From the NCBI GenBank assembly GCA_947598345.1, contig CANQFF010000021.1, positions 1 through 14,203 on the forward strand: DNA of 14,203 nucleotides. The letters run 5' to 3'. The translations under genes were made by a program, and so were the position numbers. Numbering within the stretch: the stretch's first letter is position 1; each line of letters opens with the position of its first letter. The notes below the pieces were generated by a model. That model did not search any database. It was given only the letters and a program-made list of their open reading frames with translations, and had not been told where the DNA came from. Shown here in pieces: positions 6,517 through 14,139 of this stretch. Origin of the DNA: an uncultured Bacilli bacterium (lineage in GTDB: Bacteria; Bacillota_I; Bacilli_A; RF39; UBA660).

Positions 6517-7716
6517 TTACCTATTTATATTCTTTTCTATCAAAAGTGCACTTGTCATATCACCTACTACATTTAACATAGTTCCTGGTGGATCAGTTAT
6601 CCAACCTATAGTTGCAATTATAGGAAAAGCTTCCATAGGAAAACCATAAAAGGAAACAATTAACATCTCACCAATAAGTGCGCCACCCGGTATTCCAGAC
6701 ATGACAATTCCAGATAAAACTGATATAGTTATTGCGATTAAATATATGTCAATACCAGAAAATCTTTCACCAAATATAGAAAAAATAAATGCAATTTTTA
6801 AAATAGAGGCCATACTACTACCTTCCATGTGCATTGTTGCACCTATCGGAAGAGTTGTATTTGCAATATCATCATCTATATTTAATTTTTTAGCACATTG
6901 TAAATTAGATGGTAAACTTGCAAGAGATGAACAAGTTCCAAATGAAGTTACTGTTGGAGTAAAAATATTTTTATAAAAGGTTGTAATTCCTTTTTTTCCT
7001 CTAGCAATAAAACTATAAAAAGTGTAAAAAATTAAAAAATATATAACCGCTATTACATAGTAAAATATCATGCTTTTAGCATAACTTCCTATAATTTCTT
7101 TACCATATTCTCCTATTAAAGATGCAAAATAAGCACATAAACCTATTGGAGCATAATACATAACTATTTTTATTACATTCATCATTATATTAGATATAAT
7201 ATGTAATGAATTTGAAATTTTATTTTTTTCTTCCTTTAGCATAATAATTGCAAAACCAACTATTATTGAAAATATTATAAGCGGTAACATACTATTTTTA
7301 GATAGTAATTGGTAAAAATCAGGCACTGTTAAGGTACTAACAATTTGATTAGCTATATCTACGCTCTCATTATTTGAAGCAACCAAATTTATCATAACAT
7401 TACCAAATGGATTTACAACTTTAACACATATAAGCATAAAAATAGCTGCAATCGCACTTGTTATTATAAAAACAATAAATGTAACAACAAATATTTTACC
7501 TATTTTTTTTAAATTACTAATTCTAGATATACTAGATGATATAGTGAAAAAAACAAGAGGAATAACCACAACATAAAGTAAATTTATAAAAATTGTACCA
7601 AATGGTTTTAGTACCAAAGCATCTTCTTTAAATATTAAACCTATAATACAACCGCATACAATTGATAATAAAAGTAAGATTGGAAATTTATAATTTTTCC
7701 AAATTTTTTTTAACAT
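6517..7716 (-). CDS. Sodium:dicarboxylate/amino-acid symporter family (DAACS) transporter
   Basis: The 399-residue membrane protein belongs to the GltPh/DctA-type elevator transporters, with about eight hydrophobic segments and two re-entrant hairpins. Landmarks (numbered from the first of two adjacent Met codons): the Ser-rich hairpin SFGTCSSLASLPS (259-271), the TM7 motif PIGATMHMEGSS (291-302), hairpin two SGIPGGALIG (341-350), and TM8 DPPGTMLNVVGD (376-387). Compared with GltPh, the sodium-site NMDGT is HMEGS, and the Arg that holds an Asp/Glu side chain (GltPh Arg397) is Gly379, while Asp376, Thr380, Asn383 and Asp387 are kept. I therefore expect a neutral amino acid or another non-acidic substrate, still driven by cation symport. 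ATGATG start codons overlap the choice: AGGAGG is six bases from the second (7716) and only three from the first (7719), so I prefer 7716. Confidence 0.88.
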   Translation of the reverse strand: MLKKIWKNYKFPILLLLSIVCGCIIGLIFKEDALVLKPFGTIFINLLYVVVIPLVFFTISSSISRISNLKKIGKIFVVTFIVFIITSAIAAIFMLICVKVVNPFGNVMINLVASNNESVDIANQIVSTLTVPDFYQLLSKNSMLPLIIFSIIVGFAIIMLKEEKNKISNSLHIISNIMMNVIKIVMYYAPIGLCAYFASLIGEYGKEIIGSYAKSMIFYYVIAVIYFLIFYTFYSFIARGKKGITTFYKNIFTPTVTSFGTCSSLASLPSNLQCAKKLNIDDDIANTTLPIGATMHMEGSSMASILKIAFIFSIFGERFSGIDIYLIAITISVLSGIVMSGIPGGALIGEMLIVSFYGFPMEAFPIIATIGWITDPPGTMLNVVGDMTSALLIEKNINR

Positions 7717-7745
7717 CATGAACCTCCTAATAAAATATATTCAAT

Positions 7746-7780
7746 AAAAATAAGAATTGATAGTTTTTTACCAATTCTTA
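7746..7780 (-). promoter_or_regulatory. Hairpin with U tract in the symporter leader
   Basis: On the minus strand TAAGAATTG (7772-7780) pairs with CAATTCTTA (7751-7759) around a 12-base loop, followed by TTTTTATT. It lies between the predicted start (near 7801) and the symporter ATG, so it could act as an attenuator. The stem has only two G-C pairs and would be weak. Confidence 0.35.
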
Positions 7781-7807
7781 CAAAATATACTTTGAGTGTC
7801 CAATTTA

Positions 7808-7816
7808 ATTATACCA
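7808..7816 (-). promoter_or_regulatory. Extended -10 promoter of the symporter gene
   Basis: TATAAT (7808-7813, minus strand) preceded by TGG gives an extended -10 element. No good -35 box is present at 16-18 bases; TTTTAT is the best. It lies back-to-back with the pyrG promoter, 50 bases away. Confidence 0.5.
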
Positions 7817-7860
7817 CTTTGAAATTATAAATAAAAGACTATTTTTTCAAAATATAAACA

Positions 7861-7869
7861 TGCTATAAT
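7861..7869 (+). promoter_or_regulatory. Extended -10 promoter of pyrG
   Basis: TGC followed by TATAAT (7864-7869) forms an extended -10, within CATGCTATAAT shared exactly with the ppdK promoter. The region 17 bases upstream is T-rich (ATTTTT) and not a clear -35 box. Transcription should start around 7874-7877, at GAGAG. Confidence 0.65.
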
Positions 7870-7879
7870 TAAAGAGAGC

Positions 7880-7905
7880 CTAGAGAAAGTTCTCTAGTAT
7901 TTTTT
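7880..7905 (+). terminator. Terminator-like attenuator hairpin in the pyrG leader
   Basis: CTAGAGAA (7880-7887) and TTCTCTAG (7890-7897) are exact complements. The practical stem is seven pairs with a four-base loop, followed by TATTTTTT (7898-7905). It lies between the pyrG promoter and the pyrG ribosome site, within the first 35 transcribed bases. pyrG of Bacillus and Lactococcus is controlled by a leader attenuator sensitive to CTP; the position here fits that arrangement, but the run of Gs at the transcript start used in those species is absent. Confidence 0.7.
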
Positions 7906-7921
7906 GTTTAGGAGGTAGATT

Positions 7922-9523
7922 ATGACAAAATATGTATTTGTAACAGGAGGAGTTGTATCTGGTCTTGGTAAGGGTATTACAGCATCTTCTATTGCTCTTT
8001 TATTAAAATCAAGGGGATATAAGGTTTTTATGCAAAAATTTGATCCCTACATCAATGTAGATCCTGGTACAATGAATCCCATTCAACACGGAGAAGTTTT
8101 CGTAACTTTCGACGGGTGTGAAACTGATTTGGATTTAGGACACTACGAAAGATTTATAGATGAAGAATTAAATTTTACATCTAATATTACAAGTGGAAAA
8201 ATATATAAATCAGTTATAGATAAAGAAAGACACGGTGATTATCTAGGAGCAACTGTTCAAATGGTTCCACATATAACAAATGAAATTAAAAATAAAGTAT
8301 ATGAAGCTGGAATATCTAGTGGCGCAGATATAGTTATCACAGAAATAGGTGGTACAGTTGGTGATATCGAATCACAAAGTTTTATTGAGGCATTAAGACA
8401 AATTCAATATGAAAAAGGATCAGATAATACATTTTTTGTACATTGTACCTTGATTCCTTTTATATACGGATCTAACGAATTAAAAACAAAACCCACACAA
8501 AATAGCGTTAGGGATTTAAGAAATATGGGTATTAGGCCTGATGCTTTAGTGTGTAGAGCTCCATACGATACAGGTGAAGCTATAAAAAAGAAATTATCAC
8601 TATTTTGTTCAGTACCAGTTGAAAATGTAATTGATTCAGTAGATGTTAAAAATATTTATGAAATACCAATAAATTATTATAATCAAAAAATTGACGAAAT
8701 AATTTTAAAACAATTTAATTTACCAATTAAAAAAGCTAATTTAGATTATTGGAAAAAACTTATCAAAACAGTTGACAATCTTAGTGAAGAAGTAGAAATA
8801 GCATTAGTTGGTAAATATGTAGAATTACACGATGCATATATTTCTGTAGTTGAAGCATTAAAACATGCTGGTTATAAATATAATACAAAAGTTAATATAA
8901 ATTGGGTGGATTCTGAAAAACTTGAAGATTCAAATGTAAATCTTAAAGAAATATTTAAAAATTCAAAAGGAATACTTGTTCCAGGAGGATTTGGAAGTCG
9001 CGGAATTGAAGGAAAAATTAAAGCTATAAAATTTGCAAGAGAAAATAATATTCCTTTTTTAGGTATATGTTTGGGAATGCAATTAGCTGTTATTGAATTT
9101 GCGAGAAATGTATGTGATATTAAAGATGCATCCTCAACAGAATTTAATCCAACTTGTCTAAATCCAATAATAGATTTAATGGCAGATCAAAAATCAATAG
9201 TAAATATGGGAGGAACATTGAGACTAGGAAATTATGAATGTACTTTAAAAAAAGGAACACTTGCTTATAAAGACTATAATCAAGAAAAAATTCTAGAAAG
9301 ACATCGTCATAGGTATGAATTTAATAACAAATACAAGGATATTTTAGAAAGCAAAGGTATGGTTTTCTCAGGATTAAATGAAAAAGCCAATCTAGTAGAA
9401 ATTATTGAATTACCATCTCATAAACATTTTATTGCATCACAGTTCCATCCTGAATTTAAATCAAGACCTACTAGACCTCACCCACTTTTTGATTCTTTTA
9501 TTAAAGCTAGTTGTGGCAAATAA
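7922..9523 (+). CDS. pyrG: CTP synthase
   Basis: The enzyme converts UTP to CTP with ATP and glutamine and is the last step of cytosolic pyrimidine nucleotide synthesis. The 533-residue length is normal. The N-terminal synthetase domain (about 1-266) starts KYVFVTGGVVSGLGKG with the P-loop-like segment at 9-20 and contains TDLDLGHYERF (68-78) and TEIGGTVGDIES (140-151). The C-terminal class I glutamine amidotransferase domain (about 290-533) has the oxyanion strand GGFGSRG (355-361), nucleophile Cys383 in GICLGMQ, and His509/Glu511 in FHPEF. AGGAGG lies six bases before the ATG. It is a single-gene transcript on the plus strand in an otherwise minus-strand window, with its own promoter and leader hairpin. 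A small oddity is FDGCETD at 63-69, where DDGAETD is usual. Confidence 0.98.
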   Translation: MTKYVFVTGGVVSGLGKGITASSIALLLKSRGYKVFMQKFDPYINVDPGTMNPIQHGEVFVTFDGCETDLDLGHYERFIDEELNFTSNITSGKIYKSVIDKERHGDYLGATVQMVPHITNEIKNKVYEAGISSGADIVITEIGGTVGDIESQSFIEALRQIQYEKGSDNTFFVHCTLIPFIYGSNELKTKPTQNSVRDLRNMGIRPDALVCRAPYDTGEAIKKKLSLFCSVPVENVIDSVDVKNIYEIPINYYNQKIDEIILKQFNLPIKKANLDYWKKLIKTVDNLSEEVEIALVGKYVELHDAYISVVEALKHAGYKYNTKVNINWVDSEKLEDSNVNLKEIFKNSKGILVPGGFGSRGIEGKIKAIKFARENNIPFLGICLGMQLAVIEFARNVCDIKDASSTEFNPTCLNPIIDLMADQKSIVNMGGTLRLGNYECTLKKGTLAYKDYNQEKILERHRHRYEFNNKYKDILESKGMVFSGLNEKANLVEIIELPSHKHFIASQFHPEFKSRPTRPHPLFDSFIKASCGK

Positions 9524-9553
9524 AAATGGTAAAATCAATTACCATTTTTTTTT
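9522..9553. terminator. Bidirectional terminator between convergent pyrG and asnS
   Basis: AAAAATGGTAA (9522-9532) and TTACCATTTTT (9539-9549) form a stem around a six-base loop, with a T run to 9553 on the plus strand and a matching run of Ts on the minus strand. It overlaps the pyrG stop codon and almost touches the asnS stop (9552-9554), so it should end both transcripts. Confidence 0.85.
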
Positions 9554-10928
9554 AATAATCACAATTTCCAGGTGTTCTATAATAAGGAATTACATCTCTT
9601 ATATTATCTACTCCTGTAAGATATATAAGAAGTCTTTCAAATCCCATACCAAATCCAGAGTGAATACATCCTCCATATTTTCTTAAATTCAAATACCAAT
9701 CAAGTGAAGATTTATCCATTCCAAGTTCATCCATACGATTAGATAATTTATTATAGTCCTCTTCTCTTTGAGAACCACCCATAAGTTCACCTGCACCAGG
9801 TACTTCAAGATCAACAGCAGCAACAGTTTTTCCATCGTCATTTTGTTTCATATAAAATGCTTTTATATCCTTTGGCCAATTTTTAATAAACACAGGTCCA
9901 TTAAAATACTCTGTAATGTATTTTTCGTGTTCTTTTGCAATATCCTCACCATATTCTGGTTCAAATTCCCATTTAACATCTGCCTCTTTTAATATTTTGA
10001 TAACATCTTTATGATCAATACGAACAAATTTACTGTTAGTTAATTTTGTTAATTTATCTATTAAACCTTTTTCAACAAATTTATCAAATAATTCTATTTC
10101 TTCTTTAGCATTATCTAGTACATATTTAACTACAAATTTAAGCATATCTTCCATGATATCCATGTCAGCTTCAAGATCACAGAATGCTATTTCAGGTTCT
10201 ATCATCCAAAATTCAGAAGCATGTGTTTTTGTATTAGAATTTTCTGCTCTAAAAGTAGGTCCAAATGTATATGTTTTTTTGTATGCAAGCGCAAATGTTT
10301 CTGCTTGAAGTTGTCCACTTACAGTTAAAGCAGTTTGTTTACCAAAAAAATCTTTTGTATAATCAACTTCACCACTTTTAGCAATTCTATTTAAATCTAA
10401 AGTAGTTACTTGAAACATTTCACCTGCACCTTCACAATCACTAGCAGTAATTAATGGAGCATGAAAATAAACATACCCTCTATCTTGAAAATATTTATGT
10501 ATTGCATAAGCTGCAACACTTCTTACTCTAAAGACAGCATTAAAAAGTGGAGTTCTTGGTCGAAGATAAGCAATTTCTCTTAAAAATTCGCGTGTTGGTC
10601 TTCCTTTCGATTGAAGTGGATAATCATCCATACAATCTCCCTCAAGTATAACACTACTTGCTTTAAGTTCAAATTCTTGAGTTCCTTCTGATTTAACTAA
10701 AGTACCTTTAACTGTTATTGCAGAACCCAATTTTAATTTACTTATTTCATCAAAAGTAGATAATGTATTATCATAAACTATTTGTAAATTTTTCTGATAT
10801 GTTCCATCATTAAAGTCTATAAACCCAAATTCTTTTTGCTTCCTATGACTTCTTATCCATCCTTGTAAAGAAATCTCTTTATCTAAATATTTTTTATAAT
10901 CTTTATATATATCTTTAACATCTAACAT
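9552..10928 (-). CDS. asnS: Asparaginyl-tRNA synthetase
   Basis: This class IIb synthetase charges tRNA-Asn with asparagine. The 458 residues are full length. An N-terminal OB-fold anticodon-binding domain (about 15-110) includes LQGWIRSHRKQKEFGFIDF. The catalytic domain carries motif 2, FGPTFRAENSNTKTHASEFW, and the C-terminal motif 3, GFGMGFERLLIYLTG. TKTHASEFW with a following MIEPE is typical of AsnRS rather than AspRS. It is the last gene of the gatCAB cluster, four bases after gatB, with AGAGGTGA just before the ATG and inside the gatB end, so the genes are surely co-transcribed. Because the cell has a direct AsnRS, GatCAB is probably needed mainly for Gln-tRNA-Gln. Confidence 0.96.
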   Translation of the reverse strand: MLDVKDIYKDYKKYLDKEISLQGWIRSHRKQKEFGFIDFNDGTYQKNLQIVYDNTLSTFDEISKLKLGSAITVKGTLVKSEGTQEFELKASSVILEGDCMDDYPLQSKGRPTREFLREIAYLRPRTPLFNAVFRVRSVAAYAIHKYFQDRGYVYFHAPLITASDCEGAGEMFQVTTLDLNRIAKSGEVDYTKDFFGKQTALTVSGQLQAETFALAYKKTYTFGPTFRAENSNTKTHASEFWMIEPEIAFCDLEADMDIMEDMLKFVVKYVLDNAKEEIELFDKFVEKGLIDKLTKLTNSKFVRIDHKDVIKILKEADVKWEFEPEYGEDIAKEHEKYITEYFNGPVFIKNWPKDIKAFYMKQNDDGKTVAAVDLEVPGAGELMGGSQREEDYNKLSNRMDELGMDKSSLDWYLNLRKYGGCIHSGFGMGFERLLIYLTGVDNIRDVIPYYRTPGNCDY

Positions 10929-10932
10929 ATAA

Positions 10933-12360
10933 TCACCTCTTATTCATTTCTTCATTTATTATATCTCTAGTAAGAGTTGGATTTGCCTTACCACGAGTTT
11001 GTTTCATAATTTGACCAACAAAATAATCAAATGTATTTTTACCTTTTCTATGATCTTCTATCAAATCAGGTCTTTCATCTAACAATTTAACTGCTATATC
11101 TCTTATAGTTTTATCATCTGTTATTTGAGTAAGACCTAACTCTTTTACAACAGTTTTAGGTTCTTTTTTATCTTCGACACATTTAAAAAATACTTCTTTA
11201 CTCTGCTTAGATGATATTTCACCAGCATCAACCATATTAATTAATTCTACAAGCATTTTTGGAGTTAAATAAATTGTATCTATTGATAATTCATTTTTAT
11301 TTAAATATCCTAATATTATAGTTGTTATAAAATTAGAACTGCTTTTAGCATTAACACCTAATTTTATAGTCTCTTCAAAATAATCTGATACCTTTTTATC
11401 TTTTACAAGTATTTCGGAATCATACCTAGAAAGGCCATAATCTTTCATATATTTTTCAATTCTTTCAAATTGTAACATAGGAATTTCACTTTTTATATTT
11501 TTTATTAATTCATCATCTATTTTTATAGGAGGAATATTAGGCTCTATATAATATTTATAATCAACAGCATCTGCTTTAGAACGCATTCTATAAGTTTTTA
11601 AAGTTTGTTCATCAAATCTACGAGTTTCTTGAATTAGTTCACTGGTATTTCCATTTTCTAAACACTCTATTTGTCTTTTTACTTCACTTTCAATAGCAAG
11701 TTTTACATTATTAAAACTATTTATATTTTTCATTTCAACTTTTGGAGTAATATATTCATCCGCTTCATTTTTCAAGTTAACATTAACATCACATCTCATT
11801 TGTCCTCTATCAGTACGAGCTTCTGATACATCTGTATAAAGAAATATTCCTTTTAAAGTTTCAAGAAAAGTTAAAGCTTCTTCTGCAGAATTTATACAAG
11901 GTTCTGTAACTGTCTCTAAAAGTGGTACTCCTGCCCTATTATAATCTATTAATGAATAAGTACCAAAATGATCTAGTGACGCAGTATCTTCTTCTAAATG
12001 TATATTATTTATATATATTTTTTTATCTTCACCACCTACATTAATCATTACATAACCATTTACACCAACTGGTTTTGTTTCCTGTGTTATCTGATATCCT
12101 TTAGGTAAATCTGGATAATAATAATTTTTTCTATCAAACATTACTATGTCAGGAGTTTTACAATTTAAAGCAAGTGCCATTTTTAAAGATTTTTCAAAAG
12201 CTCCTTTATTCGCAATAGGTAATACTCCTGGTAATCCTATATCAACAGTATCGACATTTTCATTAGGATATTCCGAATAAGTGTTTTTAGCGTAAGAGAA
12301 ATTTTTAGAATTAGTCTTAACCTCGCAGTGTACTTCTAATCCTATAACCACTTTATACAT
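10933..12360 (-). CDS. gatB: Asp/Glu-tRNA amidotransferase subunit B
   Basis: GatB is the kinase and tRNA-binding subunit of GatCAB: it phosphorylates the Glu or Asp on misacylated tRNA, which is then amidated with ammonia from GatA. The 475-residue length is normal. The N-terminus reads VVIGLEVHCEVKT, the family signature, and YPDLPKGYQITQ (108-119) and LIDYNRAGVPLLE belong to the catalytic cradle. The C-terminal helical and YqeY-like part ends with GQIMKQTRGKANP, which binds the tRNA elbow in known structures. The start overlaps the gatA stop by eight bases, with AAAGGAGG six bases upstream. Confidence 0.97.
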   Translation of the reverse strand: MYKVVIGLEVHCEVKTNSKNFSYAKNTYSEYPNENVDTVDIGLPGVLPIANKGAFEKSLKMALALNCKTPDIVMFDRKNYYYPDLPKGYQITQETKPVGVNGYVMINVGGEDKKIYINNIHLEEDTASLDHFGTYSLIDYNRAGVPLLETVTEPCINSAEEALTFLETLKGIFLYTDVSEARTDRGQMRCDVNVNLKNEADEYITPKVEMKNINSFNNVKLAIESEVKRQIECLENGNTSELIQETRRFDEQTLKTYRMRSKADAVDYKYYIEPNIPPIKIDDELIKNIKSEIPMLQFERIEKYMKDYGLSRYDSEILVKDKKVSDYFEETIKLGVNAKSSSNFITTIILGYLNKNELSIDTIYLTPKMLVELINMVDAGEISSKQSKEVFFKCVEDKKEPKTVVKELGLTQITDDKTIRDIAVKLLDERPDLIEDHRKGKNTFDYFVGQIMKQTRGKANPTLTRDIINEEMNKR

Positions 12361-13798
12361 CGTACTCCTCCTTTATAAGTCCTTTATATCCTAAAGCCTC
12401 TTCTATTTTATTTGCTATGTTTAGTGTCAATCCGTCTTCAAATACTCTACCAGTTATATTTATACCTATAGGCATATTATTTACAAATCCATTAGGTATT
12501 GTTATACTTGGAAAACCTCCAAAATTTCCTATTGCCATATGATTTTCTAATATTAAATATCTATCAGACATCCTATCTATTTCATCATCAAACTTTGGAG
12601 CTATTCCTCCACTGGCTGGTAAAATCATAGCATCATAAGTTTTGTAAAGCTCATTCATCTTATCTACTATAACTCTTCTAAGTCTTTGAGCATTTTTAAA
12701 TAATCTTTCTTGATTTTCTCTTTGAAGTATATAACTACCTAATATAAACCTTCTTTTTATAAGTTCACTAAAACCTTTAGTTCTAGCATCAAACATTATT
12801 TCGTTTATACTATTACCTTCACCTCTTGGTCCAAAAGGAATTCCTGTAAGATTTGAATTATTACTTGTAGCCTCCGCACAACTTATAGTCATGTATGCTG
12901 GATATATTGCCTTTAATAATTTTTCATCAATGGAAACCTCTTCTACTTCAAAACCAATACTTTTACATTTTGATATAGTTTCTTTAAATTTATCTAGTAT
13001 TTCTAAGGTTTCCTTACCAGCATCTTTATAAAACTCTTTATCTACTATTTCTTTTATATAGAATAATTTTTTACCCTTAATATCTTTATCTATAACATCA
13101 GCATATTTTATATTTTCATCAGGAAGTGATGTCATATCTCTTTCATCTTGACCTTTTAATATATCTGTAACAATTGCAGCATCTCTAACACATCTTGTAA
13201 AACATCCGACATGGTCTAAACTTGATGCGAAAGCAAAAAGTCCATATCTTGATATTCTACCATAAGTTGGCTTAAATCCAACAACACCACCAAATGCTGC
13301 TGGCTTTCTAATTGAATCTCCTGTATCAGATCCTATAGAAAAAGGTACTATACCAAGAGCAACCGCTGCAGCAGATCCAGCACTCGAACCACCTATTTGT
13401 CTTTCTTCTTTCCAAGGATTTCTAACTATACCGGTATTTCCAGTAGTACCAGTTCCGCCCATAGCAAGTTCATCTAAAACTGCTTTACCAACAAGCACTG
13501 CCCCAGCTTCTTTTAATTTTTTATATGCGGTAGCAGAATATACTGGTACATAATCTTTAAGTATATTAGAAGATGATGTAGAAAGTATTCCTTTAGTTGA
13601 AAAATTATCTTTTAAGGCATATGGAATACCACTAAGTAGTGAATCAGATTTTTCTTCTTCTTTTTCATCAATTATAGTTACAAAGGAATTAAATTTATCT
13701 TGATATTTATGAGCTTTATCTATTGCTTCATTAAATAATTCATCACTAGTTACTTTTTTTTCATCTAAATCTTTTCTTAAATCTAATATAGTTTTCAT
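12353..13798 (-). CDS. gatA: Asp/Glu-tRNA amidotransferase subunit A (glutaminase)
   Basis: GatA is the amidase-signature subunit that releases ammonia from glutamine and passes it to GatB. The 481 residues contain the Ser-cis-Ser-Lys triad: Lys63 in ALKDNF, cis-Ser138 in GGSSAGSAAAV, and nucleophile Ser162 in SDTGDSIRKPAAFGG. The spacing (75 and 24 residues) equals that of the well-studied staphylococcal enzyme. The motif reads TGDS where TGGS is commonest, a lineage variant seen next to the nucleophile. The ATG overlaps the gatC stop (ATGA), so translation is coupled; only a weak GGGAG precedes it. Confidence 0.97.
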   Translation of the reverse strand: MKTILDLRKDLDEKKVTSDELFNEAIDKAHKYQDKFNSFVTIIDEKEEEKSDSLLSGIPYALKDNFSTKGILSTSSSNILKDYVPVYSATAYKKLKEAGAVLVGKAVLDELAMGGTGTTGNTGIVRNPWKEERQIGGSSAGSAAAVALGIVPFSIGSDTGDSIRKPAAFGGVVGFKPTYGRISRYGLFAFASSLDHVGCFTRCVRDAAIVTDILKGQDERDMTSLPDENIKYADVIDKDIKGKKLFYIKEIVDKEFYKDAGKETLEILDKFKETISKCKSIGFEVEEVSIDEKLLKAIYPAYMTISCAEATSNNSNLTGIPFGPRGEGNSINEIMFDARTKGFSELIKRRFILGSYILQRENQERLFKNAQRLRRVIVDKMNELYKTYDAMILPASGGIAPKFDDEIDRMSDRYLILENHMAIGNFGGFPSITIPNGFVNNMPIGINITGRVFEDGLTLNIANKIEEALGYKGLIKEEYDV

Positions 13799-14088
13799 TC
13801 TCCCACCACCTTTGGTACTTTAACTTGATTAGCTTTCGTATCTTTAGCATTAGCTAGTACTTCTTCATTAGTTAAACACTCTTTTGCTTCATCTTCTCTA
13901 AGTTTAGAATGATAAATTACATATGGAAAAGTCATAGGCTCAACATTTTCTATACCTTTAATCTCACCAATTAAAGCCATATGTTTTTCTATTGTTTCAA
14001 ATTCTTTTAAAGTTCTATCATACCCTTCATCATCCATATCAAACATTAACTTAGCTGCATAATCTTTTAGTTTTTCTTTTGTTACCAT
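13795..14088 (-). CDS. gatC: Asp/Glu-tRNA amidotransferase subunit C
   Basis: GatC is the small strap that holds GatA and GatB together. With the start at 14088 the protein has 97 residues, the usual size, and shows the family pattern: helices with FETIEKHMALIGEIKGIENVEPM, then LREDEAKECLTNEEVLANA and a final KVPKVVGE. I chose ATG 14088 because TAGGAGG is six bases upstream. The frame stays open up to 14136, but that extension would run through the terminator hairpin and its sequence is not GatC-like. First gene of gatC-gatA-gatB-asnS. Confidence 0.93.
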   Translation of the reverse strand: MVTKEKLKDYAAKLMFDMDDEGYDRTLKEFETIEKHMALIGEIKGIENVEPMTFPYVIYHSKLREDEAKECLTNEEVLANAKDTKANQVKVPKVVGE

Positions 14089-14094
14089 AACATT

Positions 14095-14101
14095 CCTCCT
14101 A
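14095..14101 (-). promoter_or_regulatory. Ribosome binding site deciding the gatC start
   Basis: TAGGAGG on the minus strand lies six bases before ATG 14088 and directly after the U tract of the upstream hairpin, so no longer N-terminus is likely. Confidence 0.75.
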
Positions 14102-14103
14102 AC

Positions 14104-14128
14104 AAAAAAACAAGTCATAAGACTTGTT
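14104..14128 (-). terminator. Terminator between tRNA-Asn and gatC
   Basis: On the minus strand AACAAGTC (14121-14128) pairs with GACTTGTT (14109-14116) around a four-base loop, followed by seven Ts. It lies 11 bases after the tRNA 3' end and directly before the gatC ribosome site. It may end the tRNA transcript, or act as a partial terminator controlling read-through into gatCAB-asnS, since no clear separate gatC promoter is visible. Confidence 0.8.
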
Positions 14129-14139
14129 ACTATCATAAC

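Noticed and set aside
6701..6976. 91-codon plus-strand reading frame
   Set aside because: Antisense shadow of the symporter gene; no ribosome site or recognisable protein.
9405..9992. Two plus-strand reading frames over the end of pyrG and inside asnS
   Set aside because: They cross the terminator or lie antisense to asnS and show no protein-like features.
14089..14136. N-terminal extension of gatC
   Set aside because: It would encode through the terminator hairpin and ribosome site, and ATG 14088 gives the normal family length.
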